Position numbers and translations under genes: made by a program
Source: Actinomortierella ambigua
Taxonomy: Eukaryota > Mortierellomycota > Mortierellomycetes > Mortierellales > Mortierellaceae
Assembly (NCBI GenBank): GCA_016098155.1
Contig: JAAAJB010000382.1
Span: 1-33,928 of the forward strand
Reading direction: 5' to 3'
DNA length: 33,928 nt
Notes under the pieces: model-generated
What the model saw: the letters and a program-made list of their open reading frames with translations, nothing else
The model's database searches: none
Told to the model about the DNA's origin: nothing
Shown here: piece by piece, positions 10,470-21,000 of the stretch
Position numbering within the stretch: position 1 is the first letter of the stretch
How the letters are laid out: the number at the start of each line of letters is the position of its first letter

Positions 10470-13400
10470 ATGGTACCTTCAAAACTGACACTAACGTGTT
10501 TTATCAAGCTGTCGTGGACACCGAGCTGGCTTCTTACCCATTGCTCTCTCCTCGACTTGTATCTATCTAGCCCTATCTGCAAACCCAATCCTTGTTGCTT
10601 CTGGGAAAACCTCTCGGCCCAGGATACTATGGAACTGTCCGTGAAGCTCTCTGGGGATGTCAGCCATGTGCCGCGAAGACATTCCTCGTCTCTCAGGGCG
10701 ATTTCCACGATCGTGCCATCCAGCAAGAGATCGAGCTCCTGAAGAAGCTGCGACACCGCAACATCGTCCCGCTCTACAGGGCTTACGAGCAAGACGGTTG
10801 CTTCTTCCTCATCTCGGAGCTGGCCGAGAATGGGCCTCTCGCCGGGGCCATCCTAGCCGGCACGCTCGACTGGCCGAGCAAGGAGCGTGTTGCACACGAG
10901 ATTGCTCGAGGACTCGAGTACCTGCATCAAGAATCGGTCCTCCACCGCGACCTCACGAGCACTAATGTTCTCCTGACGAGGCACATGGGGGTCAAGCTGG
11001 CTGATTTCGGACTTGCGCAGGTGCGAGCGTCTGTGGTCAGCAGCATGACCGTGCCGTCTGCTGGAGGCAGGTTTGTTGGATCACTGAGGTGGGCCGCACC
11101 CGAACTCTTCAAACTCGAGGGGCCTGTCTTTTCCACCAGGACAGACATCTACGCGCTCGGAGTGGTGATGTGGGAGATGGCAGCCAACTGCACCCCGCCG
11201 TACAAGGACGAAGAGAACGTAGCATTGATTATCAAGAATGTCACGAGTGGCCGTCGTGAGAGAATACCGGATGACACACCTCCCAAGTACCGCGAGTATA
11301 TCGAGCGCTGCTGGCACCAAGACCGTGATCAACGGCCTGAGGCGAAAGAGGTGGTCTTGGCGAAAGAAGATCAACGAGGAGTGGCCGATGATGGCAATGA
11401 TGGCGACGATGCCGTCTCTCTTTCACTCAGCCACAGCCTCGACAGCATCACTCTTGGCAGTAAGCAAGACAAAGCATCTCTGGCCGATACCAAAGCCGAT
11501 CCTGACAGGGCCGCCCGTGCCATGGCAGATCGCTTCGAGTCTGACGATAATGCCGTGCGATTCTTTAGCCAGGCACCTGACCAAGGCAGCAAGGACGCAC
11601 AGCTGTCCCCCGGACGGCTCATCGGTCATGGCGAGGGGATCTCCGACAAGAGCGCCGAAGACTCGCTTTCTTGGTATCACCAGGCGGTCAAGGGCGGGGA
11701 CGCCACGGTACAGCTTGCCCTTGACGAGATGTACCGCGACATCGCCAAGGCACAAGTCAAGATTGGCCAGGTGTATGAGGAGGGCCGCGGGGTTGAGCAG
11801 GACGACGTCGAGGCAGTCCGATGGTTCCGATTGGCAGCGGAGCAAGGGCAGGTGGATGCTCAGGTCAAGCTGGCGGCATGGCTCTCCCTTGGTCGAGGCG
11901 TTGAGCAGAGTGACATTGAGGCTACTAAATGGTACACAAGGGCGGCCGATCAAGGGGACGTACAGGCACAGTCCCGCTTTGGATTGATGTACGAACTAGG
12001 ACAAGGGGTCGATCAGAGCCACATCGAGGCAGCCAGGTGGTACACCAAGGCAGCTGAACAAGGGGATGCATTCGCACAGTTCAACCTTGGAAACATGTAC
12101 CATGATGAACTGGGGGTCGTTCAGAGTGACATCGAAGCAGTCAAGTGGTTCACCAAGGCAGCCGAGCAAGGACATGACAGAGCACAGTTCAACCTTGGAT
12201 TGATGTACGAACTAGGACAAGGGATCGATCAGAGCCACATCGAGGCAGTCAAGTGGTACACCAAGGCAGCCGAGCAAGGGGAAGCAGTCGCACAATTCAA
12301 CCTTGGAAATATGTACACTCAAGGACTGGGGGTCGATCAGAGCTTCATCAAGGCAGTCAGTTGGCTCACCAAGGCAGCTGAGCAAGGGGAAGCAGAAGCA
12401 CAATCCAATCTTGGAAATATGTACACTCAAGGACAAGGGGTCGATCAGAGCCACGTCGAGGCAGCCAAGTGGTACACCAAGGCAGCTGAGCAAGGGAATG
12501 CAGTCGCACAATTCAACCTTGGATTGATGTACGAACAAGGACAAGGGGTCGATCAGAGCGACGTCGAGGCAGCCAAGTGGTACACCAAGGCAGCTGAGCA
12601 AGGAATTGCAGGCGCACAATTCAACCTTGGATTGATGTACCGTGAAGGACAGGGGGTCGATCAGAGTGACATCGAAGCAGTCAAATGGTACACCAAGGCA
12701 GCCGAGCAAGGGCATGCAGGCGCCCAGTCAAACCTTGGAATAATGTACGACAAAGGACACGGGGTCGATCGGAATGACGTCGAGAAAACCAAGTGGTTCA
12801 CCAAGGCAGCTGAACAAGGGTATGCAGACGCACAGGTCAACACTGGAAATATGTACTTCCAAGGGCGAGGAGTCGATCAGAGCTACATCGAGGCAGCCAA
12901 GTGGTACACCAAGGCAGCCGAACAAGGGCATGTAGTCGCGCAGTCAAACCTTGGACACATGTACAGGGTAGGACGAGGGGTCGGTCGGAGCAGCATCAAA
13001 TCGGTCGAGTGGTACACCAAGGCAGCCGAGCAAGGGCATCTGGGCGCACAGTGCAACCTCGGAGCAATGTACATTCAAGGACAAGGGGTCGGTCAGAGCT
13101 TCACCAAGGCAGCCAAGTGGTTCACCAAGGCAGCCGAACAAGGGGATGCAACCTCACAGTTCAACCTTGGAAATATGTACGGTCAAGGACTGGGGGTCGA
13201 TCTGAGCCTCACCGAGGCAGCCAAGTGGTACACCAAGGCAGCCGAACAAGGGATTGCAGGCGCCCAGACCAACCTTGGAGTGATGTACGACGAAGGACGT
13301 GGGGTCAAGCAGAGCACCGTCCAAGCGCTCAAGTGGTACACCAAGGCAGCCAAGCAAGGGCATGTGGGCGCACAGTACAACCTCGGAGTGCTGTACGACA

Positions 13401-13618
13401 AGGGACAAGGGGTCGAACAGAGTGACACCAAGGCATTCAAGTGGTACATCAAGGCAGCTGAACAAGGGGATGCGGACGCACAGGAAAAAGTTGGAAATAT
13501 GTATAGATATGGACGAGGAGTCGATCAGAACAGCACGGAGGCAGCGAGGTGGTATATGGAGTTTTTGGGGTCAGCCGGACTAGGCAATCTGTGTGCAGAG
13601 CTTAAGAAATTTTTGTAG
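10470..13618 (+). CDS. Kinase A: TKL-like protein kinase fused to 17 Sel1 repeats
   Basis: The predicted protein phosphorylates Ser/Thr or Tyr through an N-terminal kinase domain and probably binds partners through C-terminal Sel1 repeats; the pathway is unknown. The open frame lacks an ATG near its start. The model used is ATG 10470-10472, an intron 10473-10570, then 10571-13618, giving 1016 residues. The kinase has GPGYYG (17-22), AAKTF lysine, the alpha-C glutamate in QQEIELL, HRD (126-128), DFG (146-148), APE (177-179) and DIYALGVVMWEMA. The catalytic loop reads HRDLTSTN: the usual lysine is threonine at residue 130. A linker with a degenerate repeat (about 300-394) leads to 17 repeats of 36 residues, consensus AQFNLGxMYxxGxGVDQSxxEAAKWYTKAAEQG. 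Relative to kinase B it lacks 22 residues just before repeat 1, carries five extra repeats in the middle, and has a 9-nt insertion in the last repeat. Confidence 0.85.
11750..13585 (+). repeat. Sel1 repeat array of kinase A, 17 x 108 bp
   Basis: Seventeen perfectly phased 108-bp units each encode a 36-residue Sel1-like helical hairpin starting at AQ. Identity between units is high at DNA level, particularly for the segment encoding KWYTKAAEQG, so unequal crossover or slippage is expected. Units 4-8 have no one-to-one counterpart in kinase B. Confidence 0.95.
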
Positions 13619-13712
13619 CAATGAAGGGATGAGGGTGAGACGGCTTGGAGGGCACGTCTGCGAAGGATGCCAAGAGCCGTATGAGTCTTCTATGATAGCT
13701 TTAAATTAAAGT

Positions 13713-14751
13713 TCGTAGAAGCTATCAGAGCAGTGATGATTGATGACCATGGATGGGATTCCATCGGATGCCCACGCCAGCATGATAGCGGCTGCGGGGT
13801 GTCGATGGCTTGACATGAATTTACCAAGGAGCTACTCCTCTGCAGTATTTCGCGATTGCTGCTTCTTGCCACAATAGGGATTGTCTTCACAGACTTAGCA
13901 TGAGCTGGCCTTGTATTTTAGAACCGTTTAGATGCTCTGGTTGTAGGAGAAATGCGACGATTGCGAACATGCGACGACTGTGGGAATGCGACAACTTCTA
14001 TAGCTTGCCTTTTGACTTTCACAAGATGACTTGACAGTTGGCTCATTTACTCAACTTTGAGACAGAAAACTGAAAGTGAAATATTTTGTTACTCACGAAG
14101 CGAAGGGTACCCCCCAAGGAGTTGTCTTCATAGCCTTACGATGGGAGCTGTGCTTGTTTGTCGTCATCTCCGCGTCGAGCGACACACGCCCCTTACTTCT
14201 GAAAGCTCCCATCGACGGTTAACTCAACGACCTTGCTTGTCTGGTTGTGAAGACCTTCGTCTGGAGTATTATGTCATTTACTCGTGTTATCTTGGGTCGA
14301 GAAAAAAAAAACGTTGGACACCTCTTCCTATGGTGGCACGACATGTGCTTGACCAGCGAACTGTGAGCCAAGACCTGGGGCTTGACTTGGCACCTCCCCC
14401 CCGCTGCCACACTGGATCTGGGTTGCGCTGGGCGAGATAGCTGCGAATGGTGTTGACTAGTCCAAGCCGGTAGTTAACGTGGGCGATGCCATTGATGGCA
14501 TTCATTGGATTCATGTATATGTTTTCATATAACTTTTTACGTCGTCAGCTCTGCCCCATCTCTTCCTAGCGTGATCGAGAGAGTGGGCTGTCGTGCTCGC
14601 TTTTTTTTCTCTCGCTGGAGTAGCACCTGTCTGATACCAGACAGGGTGTGGAATGCGATGAACACTACCTCGACGTTAGTGCAGGCACCACCGTCTTAGA
14701 TATGGGACCCTTGCACAGTGTGTTTGACGTTGTACGAATCCAGAGACAATG
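13713..14751. other. Spacer between the two kinase units
   Basis: About 1.04 kb without a gene I can support. An 11-bp inverted repeat (CGATGGGAGCT at 14139-14149, its complement at 14204-14214) encloses 54 nt. Short ORFs on both strands show no domain. The spacer is not repeated after kinase B. Confidence 0.4.
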
Positions 14752-15149
14752 AAACTGAAGCGAAGTAGTGATGTTCTTTGGATCGCATAATGGTAGCCGT
14801 GAACGAAGGGCACACAAGAGAACTAGATACTCCATTTACATGATGGTCTAGCTGAGCATGTAGCTAGGACGTACGTGTGAGGCAAGTAAACTACAGTCCA
14901 CTTTATCACATGTGCTTAAAAGTTCGCACGATAGGTGAGACAGTAGCGATGCAAGCAAGAAAGAAGGGGGTGGGAGTTGCCATGCATGCATGCATGATAT
15001 GCCTGCGTCACTCCTCTCTCCCGTCTTTGCCCACCACTCCCATCTGAACTTTCATCTTCATTTCTACTTGTTCTTCCCATTGACATCCCGAGTCATTGCA
15101 TTTCACCCCATTTCGATCCAGTACAAAAACTGATCCAAGAAGTTCCCAA

Positions 15150-17925
15150 ATGGTACCTTCAAAACTGACACTAACGCGTCTTGTCAAGCTGTTGTGGACA
15201 TCGAGCTGCCTTCTTTACCCATCGCTGTCACCTCGACTTTATTTCTCTATAGCACTATCTGCTATCCTTGTTGGTTCTGGGAAAATCTCTCGGCCCAGGA
15301 TACTATGGATCTGCCTACGAAGCTCTCTGGGGATGTCAGCCGTGTGTCGCAAAGACATTCTTCTTCTCTCAGGGCGATCACCACGATCGTGCCATCCACC
15401 AAGAGATCGAGCTCCTGAAGAAGCTGCGACACCGCAACATCGCCCAGGTCTACAGGGCTCACAAGCAAGACGACGACCTCTACCTCATCACGGAGCTGGC
15501 CGAGAATGGGCCTCTCTCGAGGGCCATCGAAGCCGGCACGCTCGACTGGCCGAGCAAGGAGCGTGTTGCACACGAGATTGCTCGAGGACTCGAGTACCTC
15601 CATCAAGAATCAGTCATCCATCGCGACCTCAAGAGCACCAATGTGCTCCTGACGAGGCACATGGAGGCCAAGCTGGCTGATTTCGGACTTGCGCAGGTGC
15701 GAGCGTCTGTGGTCAACAGCCTGACCATGACGTCTGCTGGAGACACGTTTGCTGGGTCACCGAGGTGGGCCGCACCCGAACTCCTTAAGCCCGGGAGGCC
15801 TGTCTTTTCCACCAAGACAGACATCTATGCGCTCGGGGTGGTGATGTGGGAGATGGCAGCCAACTGTACCCCGCCGTACAAAGACGAAGTCATCGTAGCA
15901 TTGATTGTCCAGAATGTCATGAGTGGCCGTCGTGAGAGAATACCGGATGACACACCTCCCAAGTACCGCGAATATATCGAGCGCTGCTGGCACCAAGACC
16001 GTGATCAACGACCTGAGGCGAGAGAGGTGATCTTGATGGAAGAAGATCAACGAGGAGTGGCCGATGATGGCAATGATGGCGACGATGCCGTCTCTCTTTC
16101 ACTCAGCCACAGCCTCGACGGCACGACTCTTGGCAGTAAGCAAGACAAGGCATCTCTGGCCGACACCGAAGCCGATCCTGGCACGGCCGCCCATGCCAAG
16201 GCAAATCGCCTCGTTCAGTCTGACGACAATGCCGTACGATGCTTTAGCCAGGCAGCTGGCCAAGGCAACAAGGACGCAGAGCTGTCCCCCGGACGGCTCG
16301 TCGGTCATGGCGAGGGGATCACCGACAAGAGCGCCGAAGACTCACTTTCGTGGTATCATCAGGCGGCCAAGGGTGGGGACGCCACGGCGCAGCTTACGCT
16401 TGGCGAGATGTACGAACAAGGCCAAGGTGTGGAAGCAAGCGATGTCGAGGCCGCCATCTGGTACCGCAAGGCAGCTGCTCGCGGCATCGCCAAGGCACAG
16501 CTCAAGGTTGGCCAGATGTATGAGGGGGGCCTCGGAGTTGGACAGGACGACGTTGAGGCAGTCCGATGGTTCCGGCTGGCAGCGGAGCAAGAACAGGTGG
16601 ATGCTCAGGTCAAGCTCGCGGCATGGTACTCTCTCGGTCGAGGCGTTGAACAGAGCGACATTGAGGCCACCAAATGGTACACAAGGGCGGCCGATCAAGG
16701 GGACGTACAGGCACAGTTCCGCCTTGGATTGATGTACGAAAAAGGACAAGGGGTCGATCAGAGCCACATCGAGGCAGCCAGGTGGTACACCAAGGCAGCT
16801 GAGCAAGGGGATGCATTCGCGCAGTTCAACCTGGGATTGATGTACCGTGAAGGACAGGGGGTCGTTCAGAGTGACATCGAAGCAGTCAAATGGTACAACA
16901 AGGCAGCCGAGCAAGGGCTTGCAGGCGCCCAGTGCAACCTTGGAGCAATGTACGAGAAGGGACACGGGGTCGATCAAAATGACGTCGAGGCAGCCAAGTG
17001 GTTCATCAAGTCAGCTGAACAAGGGTTTGCAGACGCACAGAACAACGCTGGATGTATGTACTTCCAAGGACGAGGGGTCGATCAGAGCTACATCGAGGCT
17101 GCCAAGTGGTACACCAAGGCAGCCGAGCAAGGGTATGTAGTCGCACAGTCAGTCCTTGGAAACATGTACAACGAAGGACTAGGGGTCGGTCAGAGCAGCG
17201 TCAAGGCGGCCGAGTGGTACACTAAGGCAGCCGACCAAGGGCATCTGGGCGCACAATGCAACCTCGGAGCAATGTACATGGAAGGGCGAGGGGTCGGTCA
17301 GAGCTACATCGAGGCAGCCAAGTGGTACACCAAGGCAGCCAACCAAGGGCATCTGGGCGCACAGCTCAACCTCGGAGCAATGTACATGGAAGGGCGAGGG
17401 GTCGGTCAGAGCTACATCGAAGCAGTCAAGTGGTTCACCAAGGCAGCCGAACAAGGGGATGCAGCCGGACAGTTCAACCTTGGAAATATGTACGGTCAAG
17501 GACTAGGGGTCGATCAGAGCGACACTGAGGCAGCCAAGTGGTACACCAAGGCAGCCAAACAAGGGATGGCGGGCGCACAGTCAAACCTCGGAGTGCTGTA
17601 CGACGAAGGACGTGGGGTCAAGCAGAGCACCGTCAAAGCGCTCAAGTGGTACACCAAGGCAGCCAATCAAGGTCATGTGGGCGCACAGTACAACCTTGGA
17701 TTCCTGTACGACGAGGGACAAGGGGTCGAACAGAGTGACACCAAGGCATTCAAGTGGTACATCAAGGCAGCTGAGCTAGGGGATGTGGACGCACAGCTCA
17801 AAGTTGGAAGTATGTACAGATATGGACGAGGAGTCGATCAGAGCGAAACGGAGGCAGTGAAGTGGTATATGAAGGCAGCCGGAGTAGGGCATCTGCGTGC
17901 AAGGGAGATTTTAAGATCTTTGTAG
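15150..17925 (+). CDS. Kinase B: TKL-like protein kinase fused to 14 Sel1 repeats
   Basis: This is the tandem paralogue of kinase A, with the same predicted architecture. The model is ATG 15150-15152, intron 15153-15252, then 15253-17925, giving 891 residues; the same start and intron positions work in both copies. Kinase motifs are GPGYYG, VAKTF, QEIELLKKLRHRNI, HRDLKSTN (124-131, with the canonical lysine present), DFG (144-146), WAAPEL and a C-lobe ending in YIERCWHQDRDQRPEA. The glycine loop has Ala where Val is usual (GSAYEA). After a linker there are 14 Sel1 repeats (about residues 380-883) and a short tail AREILRSL. Repeats 9 and 10 are almost identical, a recent unit duplication. The stop lies 134 nt from the stop of the convergent Utp10 gene. 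Membrane segments and a signal peptide are absent, so it is probably cytosolic. Confidence 0.88.
16387..17898 (+). repeat. Sel1 repeat array of kinase B, 14 x 108 bp
   Basis: Fourteen phased 108-bp units. Unit 1 (AQLTLGEMYEQGQGVEA...) is intact here but truncated in kinase A. Units 9 and 10 share MYMEGRGVGQSYIEA and are nearly identical in DNA. Confidence 0.95.
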
Positions 17926-18019
17926 CGATGAAGGAGTGAGAATGAGACAGCTTGGAGGGTACATCTGCGAAGGATGCCAAGATCCTATGAGGTTTCTCGA
18001 TAGCTTTGAATTAAATACG

Positions 18020-18060
18020 TTTATTTTTTCTGTATACTGCTGATACCCTTTATTTTTATT
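18020..18060 (-). terminator. Candidate poly(A) signals of the Utp10 gene
   Basis: Read on the minus strand, AATAAA occurs at 18060-18055 (overlapping the stop codon), 18054-18049 and 18025-18020. The last lies about 35 nt past the stop. All fall inside the short gap to the convergent kinase B, so the two transcripts' 3' ends probably overlap or abut. Confidence 0.4.
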
Positions 18061-21000
18061 TAATGGAAATATTTCTGCAGACTGCCACCCAAGTAAACCT
18101 CAATATCGGCAATGACCTGTTGGGTCAAGGCCTCCACCTCATGGTCATCGTCCTCCATCAGCTCCGCCAAGAACGGAATGGTCTCCGGCAGCAGGATCAA
18201 GAACTCTTCACCCAGTCGGCGGTAAAACTCTCTCAGCACCTTCAGCGAAGCCAGACGCACCTCGCGCTGGTCACTGCGCGACTTGAGCATCACCTGGTAG
18301 TTAAGCGGCTTCCACAGCGCATCGCTCGACGCCGTCACTGCCAACTGGCCCAGACACGGCACCATGTAGTTGTCCATACGCTCCTCGTGTGTCTTCCAGC
18401 CTGGCGTGTTGCTCAACAAAGTTGCCGCCGCGACCGTGCGCTCGTCCTGGTCCTCATCCTCGGCTGCCACATCGGTGGTCACCAAGAGCTGGTCGACCAG
18501 AGGCTGCAGCAGCTTGTCGAACCGCTCCGCATTCCACAGACCCTCGCTGTCGTGCAAGAAACACTTTTGAAGGGTCGAGATCATCCAAGGCCACAACTCG
18601 TCCAGAGCGCGCTTCTTCGCCACCACCTTGCCGTCCATGTCCTTGCTCTCAACGTCGCTGACATCCTCCTCCTCATCCTCCGATGAAGAGGAGTTCTCCT
18701 CGCTGTGCTTGCCCTTGGCCGCCAAGGCATATCCCGTCAGGGTCTCAATGACGGTATCGACCACATAGCCATAGTAGGGCGCAATGATCGACTTGAGGCG
18801 TTCGAGCAAGGCGTTGAGCAGCTTGAAGAAGAACACCAGGCGATCCGTCTTGTCCTGGTCGCCAGCCTTCATTACCTGCAGTTCGGTGATGGCCCAGTCC
18901 AACGTCTTGAGGAACAATGGCTTGAACAGAGTCTCGTTCAGCTTCATCACCAGCTGCAAGAACGCCTGGATCACAGCCTCCTCCACCGCTGCCACACGCT
19001 GCACAGCAGCAGCAGCAGCAGCCGCAGCGGCTCCATGGACGCGACGGTAGTCAAACGCACCCAGGAAGAACTTGAAGATCTGCTTGTAATGGACCGCGAC
19101 CACATCGCGCGGCATCACCACGACCGTCTCGCTGACGAGGCGGCACAGGGCCAGGACCGACTCTTGGCCATCCTTGACCGCAGTGGGCCAGTAGGCCAGC
19201 ACGGGCGGCAGCAGGATACGAGGCGGGATGTTGTGCGCCATCGCGTGCAACAGGGCGCGGTTGCGCTCCAGGATCTGTCGCTTGGCACTGTCCTGGCCAT
19301 CGTAGCCGGCCAGGACCGGGTGCAGCGTGCCGGCCAGGATCTTGGTCACGTACGAGCTCATGAACTGTGGGAGGACCTGGATCAGTGCCTCCAGATGCGA
19401 CACCACGGCCAGCTGCAGCAGCACCGAGTTGTTGTACTGCGTCACCTTCTTGTTTGCAGACTCATCTGCCTCTTCATCATCGGCGGCGGCGGAAATAGCC
19501 CGGCGCACCTCTGGGTCCGCCGATTGGAGCGTGCTGGTCAGGATGGCGAGCACGGTCGGCATAAACTTGGGCAGGAACGGCACCAGACGGGGACCGAGCT
19601 CCTGGCACATGAACGTCAGGCAGACCAAGCACGAGGCCTTGACCTGTTCGTTCGCGTGCAGCAGGCCCGAGGCGCCAATCACAACAGGGACCATCTTGGC
19701 AATCTCAGCCGGGTGCGTCTTTCCAAACTGGCGGACGATCGTCGACATGCACAGCAGGGCCGTCTGCTTGTTGACCGCCACCTCCTCCGTCGTCGCACCC
19801 TCCATGGAATCGGTCTCCAGCACCTTGATCAGATCTGCAGACACGGCCACGACAAGATCCCGATGCATGGGAGGCACAGCTGCCGCGGAAGTGATCTTTT
19901 GGTTGAACAGAACCATGGCCTTGCGACGGATGGTGGGATCCTTGTGCTCGAAGAGTGCCACCATGATCTTGACGAACGAAGGCAGCGACAACAAGATGTG
20001 TACCTTGTCCAGGACATCGTACGTGACCTTGACAATACCGCGCCAGAACCGGACCACGGCCGTCGCTGCAGGCTCCTTGCGGTTGGTAAGGTGGTTGACA
20101 AAGTTGGTGAAGGCTCCGACCAGCGTCAAGAGACGCTCGGCCATCTGCAGGAAGTGGCGCTCCAGGGTTGCCACGGCGGAGGTATCCGTGTTGGTCAGGG
20201 TCAGGACCTTGGACAGGAAGCCCTTGGCCGTCAGAACGTTTGCCGAGAACGTGAGAACCGACAGCTTGAAGTGACGGATATGCTTGTTGTTGTGGGAACT
20301 AAAAATTCATTGAAGGACGAAAAATAGATGGAGGTTAGCACACGTCAAAAGTACCAACCCTAATAAAAAAAAATTAAAAAATAAAACAAAAGAACATAGA
20401 CTTACGCAAGATCATAGAGACTCTCAGTCTCCATGTCAACATCTCCAGACTCGGCAAGCTTCTCGTTGGGCAAGCCCTGGACGACATCCATCAAGGCGAT
20501 CAAGGCCTTCATCTGGACGGTGGCCGAGAACTGGTTGGACAGCGCCAGCGCAAACTCGTTCAGCGAGTCCGACTCGGTCTGCTGGCCCTTTGTCGCTCGG
20601 TCGACCTGCTTCTCGAGAACAAGCGAAAGGACCGCGTACAGGAACTCGTCCTCACCCAGGGTCGAGATCAAGACCGAGAAAAGACGCAGGCGACGATGCT
20701 TGGGGATGTGGAAGATGGCATCCACAAAGACCTTGATGATCGGGCGCACCTGCAGCGCGACCTGCTGGCTCTCCGCGCTCTGGCGACGGCGGGCCTCCAC
20801 CAGTGGCGGAATAATCTTTTCGAGCGTCTGCTGGATGACATGGAAGCTGTAGTTGTCGTCCTGACGCAGGACGTTCGCGCCCATGAACGTAAAGACGGGC
20901 ATGATGTTGTGGAGGACCTTCTCGGGATAGAGACCGGCCATCGCAGCCATCAGCAGCAACGCCTGGTTGTGCGTCTGTGGGTTTCCTGTCACACGAATGC

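Larger units (their letters stand above)
10057..18018. repeat. Tandem segmental duplication carrying the two kinase-Sel1 genes
   Basis: Unit A runs from about 10057 to 13712 and unit B from about 14752 to 18018, in the same orientation. Homology includes about 400 nt of upstream DNA, the coding region and about 90 nt of 3' flank (CTTGGAGGG, CTGCGAAGGATGCCAAGA, GATAGCTTT). By eye the proximal 5' flanks (10333-10497 and 15013-15177) differ at only about ten positions. The 1.04 kb spacer between the units has no matching copy after unit B. Boundaries are estimates. Confidence 0.85.

Noticed and set aside
12212..13465. Minus-strand ORFs with repeated CLGVPLGCLDVALIDPLS-type sequence
   Set aside because: These are reverse readings of the 108-bp Sel1 array of kinase A; the periodicity comes from the real repeats.
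14057..14514. Overlapping ORFs in the kinase spacer
   Set aside because: Both strands are open for only short stretches, there is no recognisable domain, and no splice model extends them.
11750..17898. Regular direct repeats considered as a CRISPR-like array
   Set aside because: The 108-bp units are contiguous, in frame and code for Sel1 repeats, with no unique spacers; the genome is eukaryotic.
18705..20327. 540-codon plus-strand ORF antisense to UTP10
   Set aside because: It lies opposite the well-supported UTP10 last exon, is rich in Arg/Gln/His as expected from reading codon-biased DNA backwards, and shows no domain.
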